Origin: Cupriavidus oxalaticus
Lineage (GTDB): Bacteria; Pseudomonadota; Gammaproteobacteria; Burkholderiales; Burkholderiaceae
DNA: 64,000 nucleotides
Assembly: GCF_016894385.1 (NCBI RefSeq)
Contig: NZ_CP069812.1
Span: forward strand, 62,001 to 126,000
Direction of reading: 5' to 3'
This document shows, piece by piece, positions 47,659 through 57,177 of this stretch. Every line of letters starts with the position of its first letter. Positions within the stretch are counted from its first letter, which is position 1. The notes beneath the pieces were generated by a model. It ran no database searches, was not told the DNA's origin, and worked only from the letters and a program-made list of their open reading frames with translations. A program made the position numbers and the translations under genes.

Positions 47659-48735
47659 TCAGGCGGCCCGGAAGCGGTACACGCCGTCGCCGTCCAGCTG
47701 CCGCACCAGCTCGCCGCGGTGCCACAGGCAGTGCAGGTGCGCCAGCGACTCGCCCATGGCGAAGGTCATCTGGTGGATGTCGAACTGGCGCTTGAAGATC
47801 ACGCTGACGGTATCGTGCGCGCAGCACGGCTTCTCGCGGCAGGCCTCCAGCGTTTCGGCGAGACGGTCGGCGTGATGCTCACGCAGCTGCATGATGCGGG
47901 TATGCAGGTTGCGGAACGGGCGGCCGTGCGAGGGCAGGATCAGCACGTCCTGCGGCAGCGGCTCGTAGCGGGTGAGCGAATCCAGGTAGAGCTGCAGCGA
48001 ATTGCCTTCCGGCTCCATGTCGAACACGCTGACATTGGTCGAGATGCGCGGCAGTACCATGTCGCCGGACACCAGCACGTTGGTCGCTTCGTTGTACAGT
48101 GCCACGTGCTCGGGCGAATGGCCGAAGCCGGTGATCACGCGCCAGCCCGAGGTGGCCGCATCGGTGCCGATCCGCACCGTGTCGCCTTCCATCAGCCGGC
48201 GATACTGCGCCGGCAGGTCGGGCACCAGCGACGGGTAGTAGGTCTTGCGCGCGCGCAGCTTTTCCTGGCTGTCGGGATCGGTCAGGCCATGCCGCGCGAA
48301 GTGCGCGGCGGCCGCGTCGCCGCCCGCGCTGGAACCGGCGCCGGTGCCGGTGCCCATCACGCGCGCGCTCATGTAGTCACCCAGGCTCATCCACAGCCGC
48401 GCGTCGAAGCGCTTGCACAGCCAGTGCGCCAGGCCGACGTGGTCGGGATGGCTGTGCGTCACCAGCACGCGCACCACCGGCAGCCCTTCCAGCTCGTTGG
48501 CGAAGATGGTTTCCCAATGCGCCTTGATGGTGTCGTTGGTGATGCCGCAGTCGATGATGGTCCAGCCGTCGCGCCCGTCCAGGCGGTCGCGCAGCAGCCA
48601 CAGGTTGATATGGTCGAGCGCGAACGGCAGCGGCATGCGCAGCCAGTAGACGCCGGGGGCGACTTCCTGCCTGGTGCCGGGCTCGGGCATGGTGTCGCCG
48701 AACGGGTATTGGAGCTGGTGTTCGAGTGCGTTCAT
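47659..48735 (-). CDS. Metallo-beta-lactamase-fold hydrolase
   Basis: A 358-residue metallo-hydrolase. The zinc motif is H94-S-H96-P-D98-H99 (VTHSHPDHVG), with later ligands in TGFGHSPEHVALY and the C-terminal SHGRPF. The extra C-terminal ~100 residues form a helical, winged-helix-like region. Start 48735 was chosen; the open frame to 48864 crosses the LiuR site. It is divergent from liuR and the LiuR palindrome lies in the shared gap, so it probably belongs to the LiuR regulon; similar MBL hydrolases accompany acyl-CoA genes. Substrate unknown. Confidence 0.87.
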   Translation of the reverse strand: MNALEHQLQYPFGDTMPEPGTRQEVAPGVYWLRMPLPFALDHINLWLLRDRLDGRDGWTIIDCGITNDTIKAHWETIFANELEGLPVVRVLVTHSHPDHVGLAHWLCKRFDARLWMSLGDYMSARVMGTGTGAGSSAGGDAAAAHFARHGLTDPDSQEKLRARKTYYPSLVPDLPAQYRRLMEGDTVRIGTDAATSGWRVITGFGHSPEHVALYNEATNVLVSGDMVLPRISTNVSVFDMEPEGNSLQLYLDSLTRYEPLPQDVLILPSHGRPFRNLHTRIMQLREHHADRLAETLEACREKPCCAHDTVSVIFKRQFDIHQMTFAMGESLAHLHCLWHRGELVRQLDGDGVYRFRAA

Positions 48736-48841
48736 GAGGAGTCTCTGGTTCGAAGCCTTGTGCCGGGCGGGGGCAGGCAGGCTTTCTCGTTGCGGCGCGC
48801 GGGCGTAACGTTCCTGTTCGCGCCAGTTGCCAGTCGCCAGG

Positions 48842-48865
48842 GTTGACGCTAACGTAAACGTCAAC
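48842..48865. promoter_or_regulatory. LiuR operator, site 1
   Basis: A 24-base dyad with outer arms GTTGACG and CGTCAAC and the core TAACGTAAACG; all but two pairs match. It lies between the divergent MBL hydrolase and liuR genes, 107 bases before the hydrolase start and 76 before liuR, so it can control both. Its core matches site 2 at 49441. Confidence 0.85.
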
Positions 48866-48940
48866 TCTGGCGGTTCGTCTCCATCTTAAGCGAAAACTTG
48901 ACTTCGCAACGAACGACCGTTCACTTTACTGGGCGCACCC

Positions 48941-49405
48941 ATGGCAGTCACGCAATCTCCCGCCTCCGCAACCTACACCATCACCGACCTCGCCCGCGAG
49001 TTCGATGTCACGCCCCGCGCCATCCGCTTCTACGAAGACCAGGGCCTGCTGGCCCCCGAGCGCGAAGGCCCGGGCGGCCGCAAGCGGGTCTACAACAGCC
49101 GCGAGCGGACCCGGCTGAAGCTGACGCTGCGCGGCAAGCGGTTAGGGCTCACTCTCAATGAGATCCGTGAAATCCTGGATCTTTACGAGTCGCCGCGCGA
49201 CACCGCCCCGCAACTCGAACGCTTCCTGCACGCGCTTGCCGCCCACCGCGGCGCACTGGAGCGGCAGATGGAAGATTTGCAGGCGCAACTTGCCGAGATC
49301 GACCAGCATGAGCGTCACTGCAGGGATCTGTTGGCCGCGCAGACCGGCGGCAAGCCCGTGGCACCGGAGGGCGGCGATGCGCCGGCCCGGAAGCGATCGG
49401 CCTGA
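48941..49405 (+). CDS. liuR: MerR family regulator LiuR
   Basis: Regulator of leucine/isovalerate (liu) catabolic genes. The 154-residue protein has the MerR winged helix (TITDLAREFDVTPRAIRFYE, then RTRLKLTLRGKRLGLTLNEI) and a long C-terminal coiled coil (about 80-135) for dimerisation. No conserved metal-binding cysteines are seen, fitting a CoA-ester sensor rather than a metal sensor. It lies directly before the liu genes and between two LiuR-type palindromes, supporting autoregulation. Start 48941 matches LiuR N-termini. Confidence 0.92.
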   Translation: MAVTQSPASATYTITDLAREFDVTPRAIRFYEDQGLLAPEREGPGGRKRVYNSRERTRLKLTLRGKRLGLTLNEIREILDLYESPRDTAPQLERFLHALAAHRGALERQMEDLQAQLAEIDQHERHCRDLLAAQTGGKPVAPEGGDAPARKRSA

Positions 49406-49440
49406 TGCATCACCTGGCACGGCTTCCGTGCCGATTCGGA

Positions 49441-49468
49441 TTGACGTTTACGTAAACGTAAATAGAAT
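49441..49468 (+). promoter_or_regulatory. liu promoter with LiuR operator, site 2
   Basis: TTGACG (-35, 49441-49446) and TAGAAT (-10, 49463-49468) are 16 bases apart, and the 22-base dyad 49441-49462 (TTGACGTTTAC and GTAAACGTAAA, 10 of 11 pairs) fills the spacer exactly. A regulator bound here would occlude or distort the promoter. The first downstream start is the thioesterase gene at 49499. Confidence 0.9.
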
Positions 49469-49498
49469 ACTCCAACACCTCCACACCGGAACCAAGCC

Positions 49499-49993
49499 AT
49501 GACGTCTGCCAACGCCAGTGCCCTGCTCGCTGAACGCGCCGTACCCGCCGAACCCGAAGCGCTGTCCGCCGCGCGTGCCGATGCCATCGCCACCAGTTTC
49601 TCGCGCCAGGGGCTGATGACCAGCTTCGGCGCCACGCTGCAGCGGGTGGAGCGCGGGGAGGTCGAAATCGCGATGCCGTGGTCCGACGGCGTGACCCAGC
49701 AGCATGGTTTCTTCCACGGCGGCGTAGTCGGCGCGCTGGCCGACAGCGCCTGCGGCTATGCCGCGCTGTCGATGGTGGGCGAGGGCGAGGCGGGCCTGAC
49801 CGCCGAATACAAGATCAACCTGCTGTCCCCCGCGCAAGGCGAACGCCTGGTCGCGGTGGGGCGGGTGCTGAAGCCCGGGCGCACGCTGATCGTGGCGCAG
49901 GGCGAGGTCTACGTAGAACAGCAGGGCCGCCGCAAGCAGGTGGCCACCATGCTGATGACGCTGTGCGTGGTCAAGACCCTGGACCACGTCTGA
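49499..49993 (+). CDS. PaaI family thioesterase (hotdog fold)
   Basis: A 164-residue hotdog-fold acyl-CoA thioesterase. The conserved helix motif QQHGFFHGGVVGALADSACGYAAL (read as residues ~61-84) carries the typical HGG and catalytic Asp, followed by TAEYKINLLSPAQG. It is the first gene after the LiuR-controlled promoter and directly precedes liuA (36-base gap), so it may trim excess branched acyl-CoA and recycle CoA. Exact substrate unknown. Confidence 0.9.
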   Translation: MTSANASALLAERAVPAEPEALSAARADAIATSFSRQGLMTSFGATLQRVERGEVEIAMPWSDGVTQQHGFFHGGVVGALADSACGYAALSMVGEGEAGLTAEYKINLLSPAQGERLVAVGRVLKPGRTLIVAQGEVYVEQQGRRKQVATMLMTLCVVKTLDHV

Positions 49994-50029
49994 AGCACTG
50001 ACACATACCGAATCCAACAGGAGACCGAC

Positions 50030-51211
50030 ATGACCGAACTGCCAGGCCTGAAATTCGATCTGGGCGAAGACATCGAGATGCTGCGCAACTCCGTGCGCGA
50101 CTGGGCCCAGGCCGAACTTGCCCCGCGCGCCGGCGAGATCGACCGCACCGACCAGTTCCCGATGGACGCCTGGAAGAAGATGGGCGACCTCGGCGTGCTC
50201 GGCATCACGGTGGCCGAGGAATACGGCGGCGCCAACATGGGCTACCTGGCGCACATGATCGCAATGGAAGAGATCAGCCGCGCGTCGGCCTCGGTGGGCC
50301 TGTCGTACGGCGCGCACTCCAACCTGTGCGTGAACCAGATCCACCGCAACGGCACGCCGGCGCAGAAGGCGAAGTACCTGCCCAAGCTGGTGTCGGGCGA
50401 GTGGATCGGCGCGCTGGCGATGAGCGAGCCCAACGCCGGCTCCGACGTGGTCAGCATGAAGCTGCGCGCTCAGCTGAAGGGCGACCGCTACGTGCTCAAC
50501 GGCACCAAGATGTGGATCACCAACGGCCCGGACTGCGACGTGCTGGTGGTGTACGCCAAGACCGAGCCCGAGCTGGGCGCGCGCGGCATGACCGCCTTTA
50601 TCGTCGAGAAGGGCATGAAGGGCTTCTCGGTGGCGCAGAAGCTGGACAAGCTGGGCATGCGCGGCTCGCACACCGGCGAGCTGGTGTTCGAGGACGTGGA
50701 AGTGCCGGTGGAGAACATCCTGGGCGCCGAGAACGGCGGCGCCAGGGTGCTGATGAGCGGGCTGGACTACGAGCGCGCGGTGCTGTCGGGCGGCCCGGTC
50801 GGCATCATGCAGGCGTGCATGGACGTGGTCACGCCGTACATCCACGACCGCAAGCAGTTCGGCCAGAGCATCGGCGAGTTCCAGCTGATCCAGGGCAAGG
50901 TGGCGGACATGTACACCACGCTGCAGGCGGCGCGCAGCTACCTGTACACGGTCGGCAAGAACCTGGACGCGCTCGGCAGCGACCACGTGCGCCAGGTGCG
51001 CAAGGACTGCGCCGCGGTGATCCTGTACACGGCGGAAAAGGCCACCTGGATGGCGGGCGAGACCGTGCAGATCCTGGGCGGCAACGGCTATATCAACGAG
51101 TACCCGGCCGGGCGCCTGTGGCGCGACGCCAAGCTGTACGAGATCGGCGCCGGCACCTCGGAGATCCGCCGCATGCTGATCGGCCGCGAACTGTTCGCGG
51201 AAACGATGTAA
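50030..51211 (+). CDS. liuA: Isovaleryl-CoA dehydrogenase
   Basis: FAD enzyme that oxidises isovaleryl-CoA to 3-methylcrotonyl-CoA, the first committed step after leucine transamination and decarboxylation. The 393-residue protein has the acyl-CoA dehydrogenase N-domain, FAD-binding [16 protein letters not shown] and [18 protein letters not shown] (in pieces), and the catalytic Glu in [14 protein letters not shown], at the isovaleryl-specific position. The C-terminal [16 protein letters not shown] is typical. Preceded by a GGAG site at the thioesterase end; followed by a long hairpin. Confidence 0.95.
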   Translation: MTELPGLKFDLGEDIEMLRNSVRDWAQAELAPRAGEIDRTDQFPMDAWKKMGDLGVLGITVAEEYGGANMGYLAHMIAMEEISRASASVGLSYGAHSNLCVNQIHRNGTPAQKAKYLPKLVSGEWIGALAMSEPNAGSDVVSMKLRAQLKGDRYVLNGTKMWITNGPDCDVLVVYAKTEPELGARGMTAFIVEKGMKGFSVAQKLDKLGMRGSHTGELVFEDVEVPVENILGAENGGARVLMSGLDYERAVLSGGPVGIMQACMDVVTPYIHDRKQFGQSIGEFQLIQGKVADMYTTLQAARSYLYTVGKNLDALGSDHVRQVRKDCAAVILYTAEKATWMAGETVQILGGNGYINEYPAGRLWRDAKLYEIGAGTSEIRRMLIGRELFAETM

Positions 51212-51220
51212 GCGGCGTGC

Positions 51221-51254
51221 CCGGGGGCGCCGGAATCACCTCCGGCGCCCCCGG
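51221..51254 (+). terminator. Long GC hairpin between liuA and aceK
   Basis: A perfect 14-bp stem, CCGGGGGCGCCGGA with TCCGGCGCCCCCGG, with loop ATCACC lies ten bases after the liuA stop. There is no T-run, so it may stall polymerase only partly, protect the upstream mRNA or act with Rho. Confidence 0.55.
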
Positions 51255-51334
51255 ACATCCGGAGCGCTCCCCGGAACCCATTTACAATCTCACTACCCGT
51301 CGCAAGACCGTCACGCAGTCGCCCCCGTCGACCC

Positions 51335-53158
51335 ATGTCCCACTTCCCCAAACTGCTCTCCTCGCAGATTGCCTTCGATGTGGCGAGAACGATGCTCGAC
51401 GGGTTCGACAAGCATTACCGGCTGTTCCGCGAGGTCAGCCACCAGGCCAAGCTCAAGTTCGAGGCCGGCGACTGGCATGGGCTGCAGCAGATCCAGCGCG
51501 ACCGCATCGCCTTCTACAACGAACGCGTGCGCGAATCGAGCGTCATCCTCGAAGACGAATATGACGCCGAGAACATCGACGACGAGATCTGGCAACAGAT
51601 CAAGCTGCACTACATCGGGCTGTTGACCAACCACCACCAGCCCGAACTGGCCGAGACCTTCTTCAATTCGGTCTGCACGCGCATCCTGCACCGCTCGTAC
51701 TTCAACAACGATTTCATCTTCGTGCGGCCGGCGATCTCGACCGAATACATCGAGAACGAGGAATCGCCGACGCGCCCGACCTTCCGCGCCTACTATCCGG
51801 GCAGCCGCGCGGGCATGGCGGCGTGCTTCGAGCGCATCGTGCACAACTTCCAGCTCGAGCACCCGTTCGAAGACCTGCGGCGCGACATCGGCTACGTGGT
51901 GCGCGCGATCGGCGAGCATTTCGGCGACTTCCGCACCGCGCCGAATTTCCAGATCCATACGCTGTCGTCGCTGTTCTTCCGCAACAAGTCGGCCTTCATC
52001 ATCGGCCGGATCCTGAACGGCGACCGCACCTTCCCGCTGGCGATCCCGATCGTGCATGCCGCCTCGGGCAAGCTGATGCTGGATACCGTGCTGCTGAAGA
52101 AGGAACAGCTGCTGATCCTGTTCTCGTTCACGCACTCCTATTTCATGGTCGACATGGAGATCCCGTCGGCCTACGTGACCTTCCTGCGCGATATCATGCC
52201 GCGCAAGCCGCGCGCGGAGATCTACACGTCGCTGGGCTTGCAGAAGCAGGGCAAGAACCTGTTCTACCGCGATTTCCTGCATCACCTGCAGCATTCGTCG
52301 GACCAGTTCATCGTCGCGCCCGGCATCCGCGGCCTGGTGATGCTGGTGTTCACGCTGCCGTCGTACCCGTACGTGTTCAAGGTCATCAAGGACTTTTTCC
52401 CGGCGCCCAAGGAAACCACGCGCGAGCTGGTCAAGTCCAAGTACCAGCTGGTCAAGCAGCACGACCGCGTTGGCCGCATGGCCGATACGCTGGAATACTC
52501 CGACGTGGCCTTCCCGCTGTCGCGCTTCGACGATGCGCTGGTGCGCGAATTCCAGCAGCACGCGCCGTCGATGATCGAATACCAGCGCGGCAAGCAGGGC
52601 GAGGAGGAGATCGTGGTGCGCCACGTCTATATCGAACGCCGCATGACGCCGCTGAACATCTACCTGCAGGAAGGCTCCGACGAGCAGGTCGAGCACGGCG
52701 TGCTGGAATACGGCAACGCCATCAAGGAGCTGATGGCCGCCAACATCTTCCCGGGCGACATGCTGTACAAGAATTTCGGCGTCACGCGGCACGGGCGCGT
52801 GGTGTTCTACGACTACGACGAGATCGAGTACCTGACCGACTGCAATATCCGCCACGTGCCGCAGCCGCGCAACGAGGAGGAAGAGATGTCGGGCGAGGTC
52901 TGGTACACGGTGCGGCCGCACGATATTTTTCCCGAGACGTTCCGCACGTTCCTGCTGGGCGACACGCGCGTGCGCGCTGCGTTCCTGCGGCACCATGCGG
53001 ATTTTTTCGACCCTGCCATGTGGCAGGGCCACAAGGACCGGCTGCTGGCCGGACATGTCCATGACTTTTTTGCCTATCACCCTACCGAGCGATTCATCAA
53101 CCGCTACGGCGCTGCCTCCGAACTGTCTGCCGCCGACCCTGCAAGGAGAGTCGCATGA
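51335..53158 (+). CDS. aceK: Isocitrate dehydrogenase kinase/phosphatase
   Basis: Bifunctional kinase/phosphatase that inactivates isocitrate dehydrogenase to send acetyl units through the glyoxylate bypass. The 607-residue protein is of standard length and starts [20 protein letters not shown]. The kinase part shows [20 protein letters not shown] (ATP-Lys) and the later [30 protein letters not shown] (catalytic and Mg ligands; described here in pieces). A TACAAT hexamer at 51283 is a likely -10 box. Its stop overlaps the carbonic anhydrase start by four bases. Its place in a leucine/acetyl-CoA cluster makes functional sense. Confidence 0.95.
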   Translation: MSHFPKLLSSQIAFDVARTMLDGFDKHYRLFREVSHQAKLKFEAGDWHGLQQIQRDRIAFYNERVRESSVILEDEYDAENIDDEIWQQIKLHYIGLLTNHHQPELAETFFNSVCTRILHRSYFNNDFIFVRPAISTEYIENEESPTRPTFRAYYPGSRAGMAACFERIVHNFQLEHPFEDLRRDIGYVVRAIGEHFGDFRTAPNFQIHTLSSLFFRNKSAFIIGRILNGDRTFPLAIPIVHAASGKLMLDTVLLKKEQLLILFSFTHSYFMVDMEIPSAYVTFLRDIMPRKPRAEIYTSLGLQKQGKNLFYRDFLHHLQHSSDQFIVAPGIRGLVMLVFTLPSYPYVFKVIKDFFPAPKETTRELVKSKYQLVKQHDRVGRMADTLEYSDVAFPLSRFDDALVREFQQHAPSMIEYQRGKQGEEEIVVRHVYIERRMTPLNIYLQEGSDEQVEHGVLEYGNAIKELMAANIFPGDMLYKNFGVTRHGRVVFYDYDEIEYLTDCNIRHVPQPRNEEEEMSGEVWYTVRPHDIFPETFRTFLLGDTRVRAAFLRHHADFFDPAMWQGHKDRLLAGHVHDFFAYHPTERFINRYGAASELSAADPARRVA

Positions 53159-53826
53159 ATGACGCCATCGCGCAGCTGTTCCGCAACAACCGCGAGTGGG
53201 TGGACCGCGTCAACGCGGAAGACCCGGCCTTCTTCACCCGCCTGGCCAACCAGCAGGCGCCGGAATACCTGTGGATCGGCTGCTCCGATTCGCGCGTGCC
53301 GGCCAACCAGATCCTGGGGCTGGCGCCGGGCGAGGTGTTCGTCCACCGCAATATCGCCAACGTGATCGCGCACAGCGACCTGAACGCGCTGTCGGTGATC
53401 CAGTTCGCCGTGGAAGTGCTCAAGGTGCGCCATATCACCGTGGTGGGCCACTACGGCTGCGGCGGCGTCAAGGTCGCGCTCAAGCGCGAGCGCATCGGCC
53501 TGGCCGACAACTGGCTGCGCCATGTGCGCGACGTGGCCGACAAGCACGAGGCCTACCTGGGCACGATCCTGCGCGAGGAAGATGCCCACACCCGCCTGTG
53601 CGAACTGAACGTGATCGAACAGGTCAGCAATATCTGCCAGACCACGGTGATCCAGGACGCCTGGGACCGTGGCCAGGCCGTCACGGTGCACGGCTGGATC
53701 TACGGCGTGTCCGACGGCCTGCTGCGCGACCTGGGCATGGCCGCCAGCAACAACGACGAGCTGCACGAGCAGCTGGCCGCGGCCTACCGCCAGTACGGCG
53801 ATCCGCCGCAGGCATCGATCCGCTGA
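53155..53826 (+). CDS. can: Beta-class carbonic anhydrase
   Basis: Zinc enzyme that interconverts CO2 and bicarbonate. The 223-residue protein has the complete metal site Cys43, Asp45 (GCSDSRVP), His99 and Cys102 (GHYGCGGV). It starts within the aceK stop (ATGA), so it is co-translated with aceK. In this neighbourhood it can supply bicarbonate to the biotin-dependent methylcrotonyl-CoA carboxylase and to other carboxylases. Confidence 0.95.
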   Translation: MNDAIAQLFRNNREWVDRVNAEDPAFFTRLANQQAPEYLWIGCSDSRVPANQILGLAPGEVFVHRNIANVIAHSDLNALSVIQFAVEVLKVRHITVVGHYGCGGVKVALKRERIGLADNWLRHVRDVADKHEAYLGTILREEDAHTRLCELNVIEQVSNICQTTVIQDAWDRGQAVTVHGWIYGVSDGLLRDLGMAASNNDELHEQLAAAYRQYGDPPQASIR

Positions 53827-53888
53827 CAGGCTGCCTTTCCGAACCCGCTTTCCCACATCCTCACAGACACCGATCCAGGAGACCCGAC

Positions 53889-55067
53889 ATGGAAGAGATC
53901 GTCATCGTTTCAGCCGCCCGCACGCCGATGGCTGCGTTCCAGGGCGAATTCGCCAGCGTGACCGCGCCCCAGCTCGGCGCCGTCGCCATCCGTGCGGCGG
54001 TAGAGCGCGCCGGCCTGAAGCCGGAGCAGGTGGAAGAAGTGGTGTTCGGCTGCGTGCTGCCCGCCGGCCAGGGCCAGGCGCCGGCGCGCCAGGCCGCGCT
54101 GGGCGCGGGCCTGCCGCTGGGCGTGGGCTGCACCACCGTCAACAAGATGTGCGGCTCGGGCATGCGCGCGGCGATGACCGTCTATGACGGCCTGATCGCC
54201 GGCTCGTTCGATATCGCGATCGCGGGCGGCATGGAAAGCATGACCAACGCGCCGTACCTGATCCCGAAGGGCCGCGGCGGCTACCGCATCGGCCACGGCA
54301 TGATCTACGACCACATGATGCTGGACGGCCTGGAAGACGCGTATGACAAGGGCCGCGCCATGGGCACCTTCGGCGAGGACTGCGCCGCCAAGTACGGCTT
54401 CACGCGCCAGCAGCAGGACGAGTTCGCGATGGAAAGCGTGCGCCGCGCGCAGCAGGCCACCGAGAAGGGCGACTTCCGCTGGGAGATCGCGCCGGTGACG
54501 GTATCGGGCAAGGGCGGCGACACGGTGATCGACACCGACGAAGGCCCGCGCCGCATCAAGCTCGACAAGATCCCGTCGCTCAAGCCGGCCTTTGCCAAGG
54601 ACGGCACCATCACCGCCGCATCGTCGTCGTCGATCAACGACGGCGCCTCGGCGCTGGTGATGATGCGCGCTTCCACCGCGAAAAAGCTGGGGCTGCAGCC
54701 GATCGCGCGCATGCTGGGCCACACCACGCACGCGCAGGCACCGGGCTGGTTCACCACCGCGCCGGTGGAGGCGATGGCCAAGCTGTACCGCAAGCTGGAC
54801 TGGACCACCGACAGCGTCGACCTGTTCGAGATCAACGAGGCCTTTGCCGTGGTGCCGCTGGCGGCCATGCACGACCTGAAGATCCCGCGCGACAAGGTCA
54901 ATATCCACGGCGGCGCGTGCGCGCTGGGGCATCCGATCGGGGCCTCGGGCGCGCGCATCATGACCACGCTGATCGGCGCGCTGCGCAAGACCGGCGGCAA
55001 GCGTGGCGTGGCGAGCCTGTGCATCGGTGGCGGCGAGGCGACGGCGGTGGGGATCGAGATTCTGTAA
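53889..55067 (+). CDS. Acetyl-CoA C-acyltransferase (thiolase)
   Basis: A 392-residue thiolase that cleaves or forms acetoacetyl-CoA or longer 3-oxoacyl-CoA. The catalytic residues are visible: nucleophile Cys88 (NKMCGSGMRA), His in GGACALGHPIGASGAR and the second Cys near the end (SLCIGGGEA). Start 53889 (MEEIVIVSAA) is the family start; the long open frame upstream overlaps the carbonic anhydrase gene. In leucine breakdown it would convert acetoacetyl-CoA to acetyl-CoA. Chain-length preference cannot be read. Confidence 0.93.
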   Translation: MEEIVIVSAARTPMAAFQGEFASVTAPQLGAVAIRAAVERAGLKPEQVEEVVFGCVLPAGQGQAPARQAALGAGLPLGVGCTTVNKMCGSGMRAAMTVYDGLIAGSFDIAIAGGMESMTNAPYLIPKGRGGYRIGHGMIYDHMMLDGLEDAYDKGRAMGTFGEDCAAKYGFTRQQQDEFAMESVRRAQQATEKGDFRWEIAPVTVSGKGGDTVIDTDEGPRRIKLDKIPSLKPAFAKDGTITAASSSSINDGASALVMMRASTAKKLGLQPIARMLGHTTHAQAPGWFTTAPVEAMAKLYRKLDWTTDSVDLFEINEAFAVVPLAAMHDLKIPRDKVNIHGGACALGHPIGASGARIMTTLIGALRKTGGKRGVASLCIGGGEATAVGIEIL

Positions 55068-55084
55068 TCCTTTCCCTCCCGCTT

Positions 55085-55220
55085 GTTTTCTCCCCTCTCC
55101 CGCTTGCGGGAGAGGGGCCGGGGGAGAGGGCCGGCGCAGGCAGACCGAATGCCTCACCTCGGGCCAGCGCCGGCCCTCTCCCCCAACCCCTCTCCCATAA
55201 ATGGGAGAGGGGAGCAAAAC
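55085..55220. repeat. Large composite palindromic repeat, copy 2
   Basis: A 136-base element flanked by GTTTTCTCCCCTCTCCC and GGGAGAGGGGAGCAAAAC, with inner inverted arms of about 30 bases (GGGAGAGGGG..GGGGGAGAGGGCCGGCGC and its complement) around a short unique centre. The outer arms match copies 1 and 3. It looks like a REP pair or a small non-autonomous mobile element inserted between thiolase and dehydrogenase genes. Confidence 0.85.
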
Positions 55221-55239
55221 CAGACAAAGGAGCCCAGCC

Positions 55240-55920
55240 TTGCCAACCGTCCTCATCCTCGGTGCCTCCCGCGGCATCGGCCTTGAATTTGTCCGCCAGT
55301 ACCGCGCCGACGGCTGGCGCGTCATCGCGGCGGCACGCACGCCGCAAGGCGTGGGCGAATTGCAGGCGCTCGGCGCCGAAGCCCACCAGGTCGACCTCTC
55401 GGATCCCGGCGCGGTCGCCGGCCTGGGCTGGAAGCTCGACGGCGAAGCGCTCGACGTGGCGATCTACAACGCCGGCGTGCTGGGCCCGCGCACCGAAGGC
55501 GCGCAGCCGGTGACGCCGCAGGAGTTCGACCGGGTGATGCACGTCAACGTGCTCGGCCCGATGATGGCGCTGCCGCTGGTGCTGCCCTACGTCGAAGCCG
55601 GGCAGTCCGGCCACGGCGGCGTGCTGGCGGTGCTGTCCTCGCGCATGGGCAGCATCGGCGGCATGGAGCACAACGGCAGCTGGCTGTACCGCGTCAGCAA
55701 GGCCGGCGCCAACGCCGCGCTGCGCGCGGTGTCGCTCGACGCGCGCCATGCCACCTGCGTCGCGCTGCACCCCGGTTGGGTCAAGACCGACATGGGCGGC
55801 CAGGATGCCGACCTGACCGTGCAGCAGAGCGTCAAGGGCATGCGCCAGGTACTGGCCGGCGTCAAGCGGCGCGACAACGGCACCTTCCACAACTACGACG
55901 GCACGCCGATCCCCTGGTGA
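55240..55920 (+). CDS. Short-chain dehydrogenase/reductase, second
   Basis: A 226-residue SDR. The nucleotide motif is ILGASRGIG, NAG is in IYNAGVLGP, the catalytic Ser in VLSSRMG and Tyr-x-x-x-Lys in YRVSK. The start is probably TTG at 55240, eight bases after AAGGAG; the only in-frame ATG (55201) lies inside the palindromic repeat with no ribosome-binding site. This SDR has the C-terminal GWVKTDMGG motif common in small carbonyl-reductase-like SDRs. Role in the liu cluster unknown. Confidence 0.88.
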   Translation: MPTVLILGASRGIGLEFVRQYRADGWRVIAAARTPQGVGELQALGAEAHQVDLSDPGAVAGLGWKLDGEALDVAIYNAGVLGPRTEGAQPVTPQEFDRVMHVNVLGPMMALPLVLPYVEAGQSGHGGVLAVLSSRMGSIGGMEHNGSWLYRVSKAGANAALRAVSLDARHATCVALHPGWVKTDMGGQDADLTVQQSVKGMRQVLAGVKRRDNGTFHNYDGTPIPW

Positions 55921-55951
55921 TCGCGGCGCGCACGACCAACCAACCATCGAC

Positions 55952-57082
55952 ATGCTGCTGACCCCCGAACAGGAAATGATCCGCGACGCCGTGCGCCAGT
56001 TTGCGCAAGAGGTGATCGCACCGCAGGCCGCGCAGTGGGACCGCGACAAGACCTTCCCCAAGGACGTGCATCGCGAGCTGGCGGCACTGGGCGCGTATGG
56101 CGTGGCCGTGCCGGAAGAATACGGCGGCGCCGGCCTCGACTACCTGTCGCTCGCGCTGATCCTGGAAGAGATCGCGGCCGGCGACGGCGGCACTTCCACC
56201 GTCATCAGCGTCAACAACTGCCCGGTGTGCAGCATGCTGATGTCGTTCGCCAGCGAAGCGCAGAAGCAGCAATGGCTGGTGCCGCTGGCGCGCGGCGAGA
56301 TGCTCGGCGCGTTCTGCCTGACCGAGCCGCACGTCGGCTCCGATGCCTCGGCGCTGCGCACCACCGCGGTCCGCGACGGCGACGGCTACGTGCTCAACGG
56401 CGTCAAGCAGTTCATCACCAGCGGCCAGAACGCCGACGTGGCGATCGTGCTGGCGGTGACCGACAAGGCCGCCGGCAAGCGCGGCATCAGCGCGTTTATC
56501 GTGCCGACCTCGACGCCGGGCTACGTGGTGGCGCGGCTGGAGGACAAGCTCGGCCAGCATTCGTCGGATACCGCGCAGATCCTGTTCGAGGACTGCCGCG
56601 TGCCGGCCGCCAACCTGCTGGGCGAAGAGGGCGGCGGCTACAAGATGGCGCTGTCCGGGCTGGAAGGCGGGCGCATCGGCATCGCCTCGCAAAGCATCGG
56701 CATGGCGCGCGCCGCGTTCGAAGCAGCGCTGGCGTATGCCAAGGAACGCGAGAGTTTCGGCCAGCCCCTGTTCCAGCACCAGGCGGTGCAGTTCCGGCTG
56801 GCCGAGATGGCCACGCGCATCGACGTGGCGCGCCAGATGGTGTGGCACGCCGCGGCGCTGCGCGACGCCGGCCGGCCGTGCCTGAAGGAAGCGGCGATGG
56901 CCAAGCTCTTTGCCAGCGAGATGGCCGAGCGGGTCTGCTCCGATGCGATCCAGGTGTTCGGCGGCTATGGCTATGTCAGCGATTTCCCGGTCGAGCGCAT
57001 CTACCGCGACGTGCGCGTGTGCCAGATCTACGAGGGCACCAGCGATATCCAGAAGATCCTGATTGCGCGCGCGCTGGCCTGA
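55952..57082 (+). CDS. Acyl-CoA dehydrogenase, second
   Basis: A 376-residue FAD-dependent acyl-CoA dehydrogenase, distinct from liuA. Marks are [40 protein letters not shown], and the catalytic Glu in [20 protein letters not shown] near the C-terminus, the position used by short-chain and branched-chain dehydrogenases, with [14 protein letters not shown] at the end. Thus liuA and this enzyme use different Glu positions and probably take different substrates (for example butyryl- or 2-methylbutyryl-CoA). It lies 31 bases after the SDR gene. Confidence 0.93.
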   Translation: MLLTPEQEMIRDAVRQFAQEVIAPQAAQWDRDKTFPKDVHRELAALGAYGVAVPEEYGGAGLDYLSLALILEEIAAGDGGTSTVISVNNCPVCSMLMSFASEAQKQQWLVPLARGEMLGAFCLTEPHVGSDASALRTTAVRDGDGYVLNGVKQFITSGQNADVAIVLAVTDKAAGKRGISAFIVPTSTPGYVVARLEDKLGQHSSDTAQILFEDCRVPAANLLGEEGGGYKMALSGLEGGRIGIASQSIGMARAAFEAALAYAKERESFGQPLFQHQAVQFRLAEMATRIDVARQMVWHAAALRDAGRPCLKEAAMAKLFASEMAERVCSDAIQVFGGYGYVSDFPVERIYRDVRVCQIYEGTSDIQKILIARALA

Positions 57083-57177
57083 CCAGGGCCTAAACAGCGT
57101 ACGATGATGCCATGTGCCGCCGGCGCCCCCGGCAACAGGCGGCACGACCGCCTGGACAACAAGGAAAAGAAGCCCGC

